This document shows positions 17,646 to 26,200 of a stretch of DNA of 64,000 nt, piece by piece (the stretch's first letter is position 1; every line of letters starts with the position of its first letter). Below the pieces are notes generated by a model. That model saw nothing but the letters and a program-made list of their open reading frames with translations. It made no database searches and was not told the origin of the DNA. The position numbers and the translations under genes were made by a program. This DNA comes from Gammaproteobacteria bacterium (GTDB taxonomy: Bacteria; Pseudomonadota; Gammaproteobacteria; Xanthomonadales; SZUA-36), in the NCBI GenBank assembly GCA_030426265.1, contig JAUHYP010000004.1, forward strand, positions 89,427-153,426, read 5' to 3'.

Positions 17646-18191
17646 AGCGGCTTCCGGTGCGCTGAAGGCCTTGCTGTAATAGCCCGACGGGTCGAAACAA
17701 CACACGCGCTTCTTGCCCGAGGTCAGCATGTCCATCGCGTCGCCGATGCGCTTTGCCCGCGTCTTCGCCTGTTTGGCCGAGGTGATCCAGTGAATCCAGT
17801 CGATGCGCGCGATGGTGGTGGTCGCTTCCCAGGTCGTCCGGGCCTCCGCTGATGTCGCCAGGGCCTCGGCCAGGTCGGCTGGGACGTCGGGTTCGGGCTC
17901 TGCGTCCACGGCTTCGATTTCGAATTGGGTGGGCTCGCCAACAACAGCGCCGGCGGACTCGAGCAGGCCCGCATCGAGCCGCAGCCAATGACTCTTTTTT
18001 CCGTCAGGTTCCAGCAGTGCCTGGAATTCACGGCCGTTGATCGTGCCCTTGACCGTGGTTCGGCCGCGCCGCGGGAGCGTTGCGCTCGCTTCCTGCGGAA
18101 GGACGACGAAGGCCCAGCGTTCGGTGTCCTGTGGTTTCCGAGGGCGGTGAACGGTGGCTGTGAAGCGTGACCGGGTGGGTTTCATGTTCAA
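17640..18191 (-). CDS. YdeI/OmpD-associated family protein (DUF1905 plus YdeI domain)
   Basis: A 183-aa cytoplasmic protein. Residues 8-95 form a DUF1905 domain (FVVLPQEASATLPRRGRTTVKGTINGREF) and 105-165 the YdeI/OmpD-associated domain (TTWEATTTIARIDWIHWITSAKQAKTRAKRI). The biochemical role of this family is not established; members have been linked to cationic peptide or stress responses. The C-terminus carries CCFDPSGYYSKAF. ATGs at codons 1 and 3 are both possible. Confidence 0.8.
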   Translation of the reverse strand: MNMKPTRSRFTATVHRPRKPQDTERWAFVVLPQEASATLPRRGRTTVKGTINGREFQALLEPDGKKSHWLRLDAGLLESAGAVVGEPTQFEIEAVDAEPEPDVPADLAEALATSAEARTTWEATTTIARIDWIHWITSAKQAKTRAKRIGDAMDMLTSGKKRVCCFDPSGYYSKAFSAPEAAD

Positions 18192-18265
18192 AGGTTTACC
18201 GCAGACCGCTTTGGGGGTGAAGCAGGGTGAATCATTGGAAGCGGCGGCGCATCTGAAGTGCCGGT

Positions 18266-19318
18266 CTATTTGAGTCCCAGCGGGTTGTGGGGGTCGACGC
18301 CATTCATGAAAGGCTTGCGGCGGTCGAGGTCCGTGACGCGGTACACCAGGCCCAGCCAGTTGTTGAAAATGGCCTTGGCGGTGTCGCCCCAGGTGTTGTC
18401 GACGCTCGATTCCAGGCGGGCGAGTTCAGCCTCGAGCATCGTGGGATCGAGGTCTCCGGCGGCGACGCGCCGGGCGATGGCCGCGCTGCGTTCATCGAAG
18501 TAGCGCTCCGGCAGCGGCGGCGCGTCGGGGCGCTGGCCTTCGATGTGGCGAACCACCTCGCGCTTGAACTCTTTCAGCAGGCTGCAGGCGTCATATTCCG
18601 GGTGTCCCTGGAAGTAGATCACCCGCAGCTGGTCGGGACTCGCCGCGAGCAGCACGCCGCCCGACTCGCTCTCCGCCAGGACCGACAGTCCAGCCGCTTC
18701 GAGCTGCGCCCTGGAGATGTCGTTGAAACGAGAGTGCGGGGCGTCGAAGCGGGTGTTCACCTCGCGCAACAGGGGGTGGGATGGCGCCGTGACCCGGTGC
18801 GCGAACACGCCCCACTTCTTGTCTGGAAGCGGCTGGCGTTCGATGCCGTGGAGGTGTTTGAGCAGCGCATGCGTGGCCAGGCAGGAGCACATGATGGAGG
18901 TCACGTTCTCGCGCGCCCAGTCCACCACTTCCACCAGCGGGGCCCAGAAGGGCTCCTGGTCCAGGCTGGGGTTGGCGACATTGGCCCCGGTGATGATCAG
19001 GGCGTCCAGCCCGGCCTGCTTGAGGTCCTCGAAGCGCGCGTAGTGCCGGTCGATGTAGGCCTGTGCCTCCTCGCCGCGCGGCAGGCCCGGCAGGGAGAAG
19101 GGGTAGACGTAGAACTGGACGATGCGGTTGCAGGCGCCCACCAGTCGGATGAACTGGCGTTCGGTGGCGCGCAGGGCCGCGTCCGGCATCATGTTCAGGA
19201 AGCCGATGTGGAGCTCGCGGATGTCCTGGTGCACCGCCTGGTCCAGCGACACGAGGTCGTGGCCCTGGCCAAGCAGGTCCTCGAAGGCGGGCAGATCGGT
19301 ATGGGCGACGATGGGCAC
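18266..19318 (-). CDS. metA: MetA-family homoserine O-acyltransferase
   Basis: A 350-aa enzyme that would acylate homoserine in methionine synthesis. Alignment by eye with E. coli MetA places the nucleophile at C146 (SIMCSCLATHA), and the triad partners at H239 and E241 (FQGHPEYD). The GTG at 19318 (VPIVAHTDLPAF) matches the MetA beginning (MPIRVPDELPA); longer in-frame GTG starts to 19411 exist. At the position where Gly favours succinyl-CoA and Glu acetyl-CoA, this protein has Ala115 (TGANVA), so the acyl donor is open. The C-terminal extension is about 30 residues longer than in E. coli. It is divergent from a 114-aa unknown gene. Confidence 0.85.
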   Translation of the reverse strand: MPIVAHTDLPAFEDLLGQGHDLVSLDQAVHQDIRELHIGFLNMMPDAALRATERQFIRLVGACNRIVQFYVYPFSLPGLPRGEEAQAYIDRHYARFEDLKQAGLDALIITGANVANPSLDQEPFWAPLVEVVDWARENVTSIMCSCLATHALLKHLHGIERQPLPDKKWGVFAHRVTAPSHPLLREVNTRFDAPHSRFNDISRAQLEAAGLSVLAESESGGVLLAASPDQLRVIYFQGHPEYDACSLLKEFKREVVRHIEGQRPDAPPLPERYFDERSAAIARRVAAGDLDPTMLEAELARLESSVDNTWGDTAKAIFNNWLGLVYRVTDLDRRKPFMNGVDPHNPLGLK

Positions 19319-19440
19319 CGGCGAAGGGTACCGCAACGGACGTGGAAACGGCGAGTCGTTCACGGGCGCGAACGCGGATCGTGCTACGGTTGAACCCACC
19401 CCAACGGGCACGACAGAACCCCTGGAAGGAGACCCGCACC

Positions 19441-19785
19441 ATGCTCTTCAGCGTCGATGAGAAAATGCACGTGATCTACCGCGCCCTGTTCGAGGGTTCG
19501 CAGCGCCGCCACTTCGTGGGGACGGTGACCGCCGTGGACGGGGCGGCGTGCCGTCTGAGCGGTTACGCCTACCTGAGCGATCCGCAGACCCGGATGTTCG
19601 AGCGCAAGCCGGACCTTCGCGAGACCGTCGTGGACACGGCGCATCCGGGCTACATCACCAACATCATTCACCCGGACACGGACATCGAGTCGGTGCAGTA
19701 CCGCTACGTGCGTGAGGTGGGCCTGGTCTGTACCGACGGCAAGGTCTTCGAGCTCAACATCAACGAGTACGGGGCGAAAAGCTAG
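19441..19785 (+). CDS. 114-aa protein of unknown function
   Basis: A small soluble protein starting MLFSVDEKMHVIYRALFEGS at ATG 19441, with GGAAGGAG ten bases upstream, so the start is well supported. It is rich in beta-strand-like segments (HFVGTVTAVDGAACRLSGYAYL, VQYRYVREVGLVCTDG) and has no signal peptide or metal motif. I do not recognise a family. It is transcribed away from the MetA-like gene and converges on a serine hydrolase gene 14 bases on. Confidence 0.75.
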   Translation: MLFSVDEKMHVIYRALFEGSQRRHFVGTVTAVDGAACRLSGYAYLSDPQTRMFERKPDLRETVVDTAHPGYITNIIHPDTDIESVQYRYVREVGLVCTDGKVFELNINEYGAKS

Positions 19786-19799
19786 GAAACCACCGGGGT

Positions 19800-21038
19800 T
19801 CAGTGCGCCAGCGCCTGTCGAATGCCCGTGGTGATCCCGCGGATGTGCATGCCGTAACCACTGCCCGCAGCGCGCTCGGCATTGCCGTGCAAGGCGATGA
19901 CCAGCCCCTGCTCGGGGTCGACGAACAGGGTCTGGCCGAAGATTCCGCGCGCCGAGTACACGGCGTCCGGACCCAGCCACCACAGGTAGCCATAGCCCGG
20001 CTGCGCGCTGGATGGAGTCGTGGATCGCGCCATCCAGTCATCCGGCAGAACCGGGGTGCCGTCAGGCAACACCCCGTTCGCCATCGCGAACAGGCCGATG
20101 CGGGCATAGTCACGCAGGGTGGCATTGAGACAACAGCCGCCGAGCTCGGCGCCGGAGTCCTGGGTGACCACCCAGTGGGCATCGTGCTCCATGCCGAAGG
20201 GCCGCCAGATGTTCGATTCCAGGTACGCCGATGCGTTGTTGCCGATCGCCGCGCGCAGCACGGCGCCGACCAGGTTGGTTTCCCCGGTGTTGTAATTGAA
20301 GGCGCTGCCCGGGGGCGCGGCCCTCGGCAACTGGCCCATGTAGTCGTACAGGGTCACGCCGTTGGCGGCGCCGGCGCGCGAGACATCCGAATCGGCGTCC
20401 CGGTAGTCCTCGTTCCAGGCCACCCCGGAGGCCATCTGCAACACGTCGGCCAGGGTGACGCCCTCGTAGGCCGAGCCTTTCAGGCGCGGCAGGTAGTCGG
20501 TGACGGGATCATCGATCCCTCCAATGTAGCCATCGCGGATGGCGGCGCCCACCAGCAGGGACGTGATCGATTTCGTGACGGAAAAGGACATCCACGGCGT
20601 TTCGGCGCCGTGTCCCTCGGCGTAGTCCTCGAACAGCACCTGGCCGTCCTGGACCACGATCATGCCGATGCTGTCGGGCAGGTCGAGATAGTCCTGCAAG
20701 GAATATTCGACCCCCTCGACCGCATACGTGACCTGGGACAGGTCGCGTGGCGCCGCCGGCAGGGGGTAGGGCGTCTCGCTCGCCCGAACACGGCGGGTCG
20801 GATAGATGTGTTCGATGTTGGCGAAGGCGATGCGCCGATCCTCCGTCGACCAGAACAGGACGTTCCCCTCGTTCCCGGGCGCCCGCAGACGTTCCGCCAG
20901 GGCCTCGATCCGTGCCGCCTCCGGGTCCGCCTCCACTGCCGCCATTCCGGCGTCGTCGGGCCCCGAGGCGCAGGCCTGCAGGCACAGGGCGGCGGCCAGT
21001 GGAAGGGCGATTCGCGAAGTTCTTTCGATTCCTGTCAT
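19800..21038 (-). CDS. Serine hydrolase lipoprotein, beta-lactamase class C fold
   Basis: A 412-aa lipoprotein (lipobox LQAC, C23) of the beta-lactamase/transpeptidase-like family. The nucleophile motif is SVTK (S153, K156); the tyrosine motif region is FNYNTGETN. Members include esterases, peptidases and 6-aminohexanoate hydrolases as well as AmpC, and the overall pattern (GGCCLNATLRDYARIGLF) fits the esterase/EstB-like group better than a true lactamase. Substrate unknown. A membrane-protein gene lies 70 bases upstream on the same strand. Confidence 0.85.
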   Translation of the reverse strand: MTGIERTSRIALPLAAALCLQACASGPDDAGMAAVEADPEAARIEALAERLRAPGNEGNVLFWSTEDRRIAFANIEHIYPTRRVRASETPYPLPAAPRDLSQVTYAVEGVEYSLQDYLDLPDSIGMIVVQDGQVLFEDYAEGHGAETPWMSFSVTKSITSLLVGAAIRDGYIGGIDDPVTDYLPRLKGSAYEGVTLADVLQMASGVAWNEDYRDADSDVSRAGAANGVTLYDYMGQLPRAAPPGSAFNYNTGETNLVGAVLRAAIGNNASAYLESNIWRPFGMEHDAHWVVTQDSGAELGGCCLNATLRDYARIGLFAMANGVLPDGTPVLPDDWMARSTTPSSAQPGYGYLWWLGPDAVYSARGIFGQTLFVDPEQGLVIALHGNAERAAGSGYGMHIRGITTGIRQALAH

Positions 21039-21108
21039 CCATCGTGCTCCGGTCCGGGTGGGTTCGCTGCGGAGAGGGCTGGTGGGAGGGTGTCGTCCGC
21101 GGGGAGGG

Positions 21109-21630
21109 TCATCGTCCTTTCATCCAGAGCATGCCATACAGGAGCAGGGATCCGATGACGTATACCGCGTTCACGAGCCGCCGCCGTTCCGGCTTGTCCC
21201 TCGCACCGCTGAAATCCAGGAAGGCCTGGTGCAGCAGGAAGGTGTAGAGCACGTAGTACAGGAACGGGACGAAGTGCACCGAGGGTGGATAGTCCGCCGC
21301 CCGCTTGCCGAAGGCGCCCAGGATCAGGTCGATCTGCGCGTAGATGCCGAACAGGCCCAGCGTGGCGTTGATGAACATCCACTTCACTTCGTCCACGCCG
21401 AAGATCGTGAAGTAGAACACGATGTAGACCAGGCAGGCGATGCCGCCGTGCATGTAGACGAAGTCCAGGCCGGGGCCATTGTCGGAATAGGCCATGTAGA
21501 AGCCCGACAGGCCGAAGGCCAGCATGTGCACGCCGAAAAAGGCATAGATCCATCGGCTGAATTTGCCCTGGTTCAGCCGCAGGCCCCCCTGACCGTCCGA
21601 AAGCTCCAGCTCCGGTTCATCCGCATCCAT
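21109..21630 (-). CDS. Multi-pass inner-membrane protein of unknown function
   Basis: A 173-aa protein with an acidic N-terminus (MDADEPELELSDG) and four to five helices (WIYAFFGVHMLAFGLSGFYM, ACLVYIVFYFTIF, FINATLGLFGIYAQIDLIL, FVPFLYYVLYTFLLHQAFLDF, VYVIGSLLLYGML). ATG 21630 is preferred because GGGAGC lies just upstream; in-frame starts reach 21672. No family is recognised. It precedes the serine hydrolase gene and may be co-transcribed. Confidence 0.75.
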   Translation of the reverse strand: MDADEPELELSDGQGGLRLNQGKFSRWIYAFFGVHMLAFGLSGFYMAYSDNGPGLDFVYMHGGIACLVYIVFYFTIFGVDEVKWMFINATLGLFGIYAQIDLILGAFGKRAADYPPSVHFVPFLYYVLYTFLLHQAFLDFSGARDKPERRRLVNAVYVIGSLLLYGMLWMKGR

Positions 21631-21748
21631 GGAACGCTCCCAACCCCTTGTCGGCATCCCCCTTTCCGTCATTCTAGCGGCTGGGAAGGGAACTGGCGTC
21701 CCCGCGCATCCCGGGATCGAACCCGCGCCCGGTGCGGCAAGGGTGGTG

Positions 21749-23107
21749 TCAGCAATCCGCCCCGTCGATGCCGAGCAGCTTCACCAGCTCCGCCGATTTG
21801 CGCTCGCCGGCGTCGCCCTCGAGGGAAGAGTCGATGCGCCGGCAGGAGCGGATGGTCCAGCGCAGCTGCCCCCAGCGCTCCAGGTGGGTCTCCGGGTCCG
21901 CCGGGGTGTCGAAGCTGCCTTCGGTGGCCTGGTACAGCTCGATCTCGAATTCGCTGCCGGCCGCAAGGGATGCCTGGAAGGGCTCGCTGATCAGCCAAAG
22001 GCGCTGGCCCCGGGTGTCGGAACCGTAGAAATACACCACGGAAGCCGTGTCGCCGGCAACGAGATTGAAGCCGTCGCCCGGCAGGGTGGGGTCGAACCAC
22101 AGGCCGCTGAGGCTCAACGCGTTTTCCGGCGCCGTGACGGTGAAACGCTGCAGGAAGGCCCAGGCCTCTTCGGCGCCCTCGATGTCGCGGTTCTGTGGGC
22201 CGACCACGGCTTCGGCCACCGCCGATATCCGCCGGGCGATGCTCGGCATCGAGTGCCCGCCGCCTTCCACCACGTAGTAACGCAGCTCGCGGCCGTTGAC
22301 GGCATACACCTCGGCATTCACCACGGAACCGTCTTCCGAGTCGCGGTCGGGGAACTGGGTGAGTTCGGGATCGGTGCCGGCCAGCCGGTTGCGTTCCAGC
22401 CAGAGATCACGGGTGTCGTCGGCCGACCGCATCAAGCCGCGGCGGTTCAGGACCTGCCCGCCCCCGAACGGCATGATCTCGTCCTCCGAGCCGACGACGA
22501 TCATCATGGGCAGCGCCTGCTCCGAGGGCGCGCATTCGGAGTTCTCCGGCTGGTTGGCGATGAAGGTCGCCACCGCGGCGAACCGTCGCGGCGCCTCGTC
22601 GGCCAGACGGAAGCTCATCATGCCGCCATTGGAGTTGCCGGTGGCGTAGACGCGCGTGGTGTCGATCTCGAGGTGTTCCGCCGACCAGTCGACGAGATCC
22701 GTGATGAAGCCCACGTCGTCGGCCGTGGATTCCGCCGGGCCAGGGTCGCTCCGGCAATCGTTCCAGTTCTGCTCGTCCCCGAAAGCGTCGCCCGTCACAC
22801 CGTTCATGCCGTTCGGCACCAGCAGGATGAATCCTTCCGCCTCGGCCACGGTGGGCCAGTGCGCCGCGCCGTTGTCCGCCGGTGGCATGGCGTCGCGCAT
22901 GCTGCTGGTGCCGCCGTGCAGGAAGATGACCATGGGTGGGCGAGCGGCCGACAGGGTTGCCGGGACGTAGTAGCGAAAATAGCGGGTCGTGCCACCGGAG
23001 CGGATGGACTGGTCGTCGTGCCAGCCGGGCAGAACCTGGGCCGGGGCTTCGCCCGCCAGGGCGGCAGCCAGCAGGGCGCCGGCGAGGATCGCGCAGGAAC
23101 GGATCAT
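21749..23107 (-). CDS. Secreted LpqC/PHB-depolymerase-like esterase with extra C-terminal domain
   Basis: A 452-aa exported alpha/beta hydrolase. After the signal peptide (to about 24) the catalytic domain shows the oxyanion HGG motif (IFLHGGTSSM), nucleophile S159 in GNSNGG, likely acid D209 (GSEDEI) and H285 (GGGHSMPS). This pattern is that of the poly(3-hydroxybutyrate) depolymerase/feruloyl esterase (LpqC) group, so a short polyester or phenolic ester is a reasonable guess. Residues 334-452 are a separate domain (SGLWFDPTLPGDGFNLV ... CRR ... GADC) similar to the tail of the LasA-like peptidase at 6129-7607. Confidence 0.85.
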   Translation of the reverse strand: MIRSCAILAGALLAAALAGEAPAQVLPGWHDDQSIRSGGTTRYFRYYVPATLSAARPPMVIFLHGGTSSMRDAMPPADNGAAHWPTVAEAEGFILLVPNGMNGVTGDAFGDEQNWNDCRSDPGPAESTADDVGFITDLVDWSAEHLEIDTTRVYATGNSNGGMMSFRLADEAPRRFAAVATFIANQPENSECAPSEQALPMMIVVGSEDEIMPFGGGQVLNRRGLMRSADDTRDLWLERNRLAGTDPELTQFPDRDSEDGSVVNAEVYAVNGRELRYYVVEGGGHSMPSIARRISAVAEAVVGPQNRDIEGAEEAWAFLQRFTVTAPENALSLSGLWFDPTLPGDGFNLVAGDTASVVYFYGSDTRGQRLWLISEPFQASLAAGSEFEIELYQATEGSFDTPADPETHLERWGQLRWTIRSCRRIDSSLEGDAGERKSAELVKLLGIDGADC

Positions 23108-23247
23108 GGGACTGCGACGTGCCTTGGGGCGATTACGGGGACCGTTGGAACCAGCATACGCGGGTTGATTGTCAATTCCGGTCAGCGAGGTGCAAAACCC
23201 GGGTCCGAAACGGAGTCGGTCCGGCCCGCCGGGGCGTCAAGCCACCT

Positions 23248-26200
23248 TCAGCCGGCCTGCCGGCGCATTCGGCGCATTCCCATGCCGGCCAGCAGGAGCA
23301 CCAGCGTCACCATGGCCAGGGCGCCCAGGCTCGGGATGGGAACGTATCCGCGAATGTTGGCCTGGATGTCCACGCAGTCCTGCCCGTTGGCACGGTCGTC
23401 GTCGGCGGAGCCGGTGTTGAACTCGTCCCAGCAGGCGTCGGCGATGTTGGTGGTGGCCCCGGGCTGGTCGATGCGCGTGCGGAAGGTGATGACGATCTCG
23501 TTGTCCAGGTCGGCTTCGCCGGCACTGTCCGGCGCGCCGAAGTCAGGCGCGATGACCGCCTCGGCCTCGATGCGGTTCATGGCCGAATTGAACGTGATGG
23601 ACGTGCACTGGCTGGTACCCGTCGGTGTGCAGACGGCGGTGCCCGGCTCGTAGGTCTGGTGCAGCGGGATCGGGTCCTGGATGGAAACCAGCAGGTCGGT
23701 GGTGTTGAGGTTGTTGAACCACACCATGCGCCACTCGATGTAGCGTCCGTCCACCTGGGTCGCCGTCTTGTGGCCGGCCGGCCGGAACATGATGACCAGC
23801 GTGGCGACCGTATCGGTGTTGTTCGCCGGGGTCGGATCGGGCCCGTTGGCGCCATCGTCGGCAATGACGACGGTGTTGACCACCTCGGACTGGCCCGGGG
23901 GGATCGGGTCGTCGACCCGGATGCCGAACCGCGCCGTTCCAGCGGCGCCCGCGGGCACGTCACCGAGCGCCAGGGTGCAGACGGTGCCTGCCGGGTCGCC
24001 GTCCGCGCAACTCCAGACATTCGGCAGGCTGCCGATGGCCGCGTAGGTGGCGCCGACGGGTACCGTCTCGGTGATGGCCACACCGGTCGCGTCCTGGTTG
24101 CCGACCTGCTGCCAGGTCAGCGTGTAGGGAATCACCAGGCCGGGCCGCCCGATGATGTCGTTGTCATCCTTGTCGATCACCAGGTCCGGTTGCGCGATCA
24201 CCGGGGTGATATCGAAGGCGACGGCGAAGATGGGAATGCCCTGGCTGTTGCTGCCGTCGTCCCGGATCGAGACCCCGTTCTGGATCTGCTCCACGCCGGC
24301 CGGCAGGGGCGCGACCACGGTGACGGCGAAGCCGGCCGTGCCCTGGTCTCCCGCATCCAGGTCGCCGATCTGCAGGGTGCAGGACGTTCCGGCCGGGCTG
24401 CCGTCGGCGCAACTCCAGACGGACGGCGCGCTGGCGGCCGCGTTGAAGGTGCTGTTCGCGGGCACCAGTTCGGCCAGGCTCACGCCGGTGGCGTCCTGGG
24501 TACCGGTGTTCCCGTAATCGATCTGGTACACCACGACACCGCCCGGCACGGAGGAAATGCCGCCATCGTCCTTCGTGATGTCCAGCAACGGCACGGCCGC
24601 AACCGGGGTGTCGTCGTCGTCGTCGTCGGTGGAGCCGGTGGAGTCCTCGATGAAGGCCTGGTTGAAGACCTCGTCGACGCCGGGCGGCAGGGGGTTGTCC
24701 ACGGTCACGGAGAAGTTGACCGTCCCGCCCTGGCCGGCGCCGAGGTCGCCGATCAGCAGGGTACAGACCGTGCTGGGCGGGTCGCCGTCGGCGCAGGACC
24801 AACCCGGCGTCGAGGCGCCCGCGTTGAAGGTCGTGTTGTCCGGCACGGCGTCGGTGATGACCACGTCCACGGCGTCCTGGTTGCCGATGTTGCCGTAGTC
24901 CAGCGCATAGACAATGGTGCCGCCCGCGGCCACCACATCCGACACGTCGTCCTTGACGATCGACATCTCGGGCGCGGCCTCGATGGGCACGATGGTCGGG
25001 TCGTCGGGGTCCGCCGTATCCGGATCGTCGGAATCGAAGTCCGGCAACTCGATGCTGGCGGTCAGCGCCTGGTTGACGAACTCCATGGCCACCAGGGCGG
25101 GATAGGGCAGCGGCACCGCGACCTGGTAGGTGAAACTGGCCGTCGAATTGCCGGGAACAGCGGGGAACAGCACCTCGACGCTGGTGTCGCCGGCGAGGTT
25201 GCCGGTCACCACCGTGCCGGTTCCCGCGGTAATGGTCACGGAACCGGCCTGGAACTCACCCAGGGGGTCGGGCTGGTCGGTGACGGTGACCTGGGTGGCT
25301 TCGCCGTTGCCGGTGTTGGTGACTTCGACGGTGTAGGTGACGAGGTCGCCGGGGACCGCCGGGTTGTTGGGCCCGCTCCAGGCCTTGGTGGTATCGAGAA
25401 TGGGCAGCGGCAGGCTGTCCATGGCCTGCGCCGTCGTTTCCCGCGCCGCCGGGTCCTGCGCGCGCAGGGACAGGGCCGAGGCTTCGGCGGTGTTGTCCAC
25501 TTCCGGCACCGCGGGCGGAACCACCAGTTCCAGGCTGAACACGACGGTGCGGCTGCCGCCAGGCAGGATGACCTGGTTGGCGGACGGCAGGTCGGGGTCG
25601 TTTTCGGGACCGAAGGATACGGTCGTCACGCCAGCGGACGAGCTCGCTTCCACCGCCCAGCCCGTCGGCACCGTTTCAGGCTGCATGCTGCCGGCCACGA
25701 AGATGGTCTCGTCGAAGTCGTCGGTGACCAGGGTGGAGAAGGCCGGCCCCGTACCGTTGTTGGTGACCGTCAGGGTGATGGGCACGCGGCTGTCCAGGAC
25801 GTCGCCAAAGGCCTTGGTGAGCGCCAGCACGGGCTCGACCACGTCGACGGTGGCCTCCGCCGTGCGGGAGATGATGCCGTTGGCCGGACCGAATTCGAAC
25901 AGGGCGGCGTTGGTGAGCTGGTCGCCGCCGGAATTGGCCGGAATATCGAGGACCCGGGCCGTGATGCGCACGACGATGGCGTCATCCAGGTTGACGACGT
26001 TGTCGGCGTTGTTGGTGACCTCGCCGAAATCGAAGGTCACCGTGTCTCCGGCGATGTTCGGCGCGCCGGGCAGGGAGGTGCTGATGTTGGCGCCCAGCGC
26101 GTAGACACTCGCGCCCTCGATGGCCAGGCCGGCAGGCAGGGTATCGGACAGCGTGACGTTGGACGTCGTGCCTTCCGTGAAGCCGGCCACCAGTTCGTAG

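Noticed and set aside
21705..21740. A tRNA-like phrase (GGGATCGAACCCGCG) that recalls the T-arm of a minus-strand tRNA.
   Set aside because: The five-base T-stem does not pair (GCGGG against CCGGG), and the remaining arms would fall within the esterase gene.
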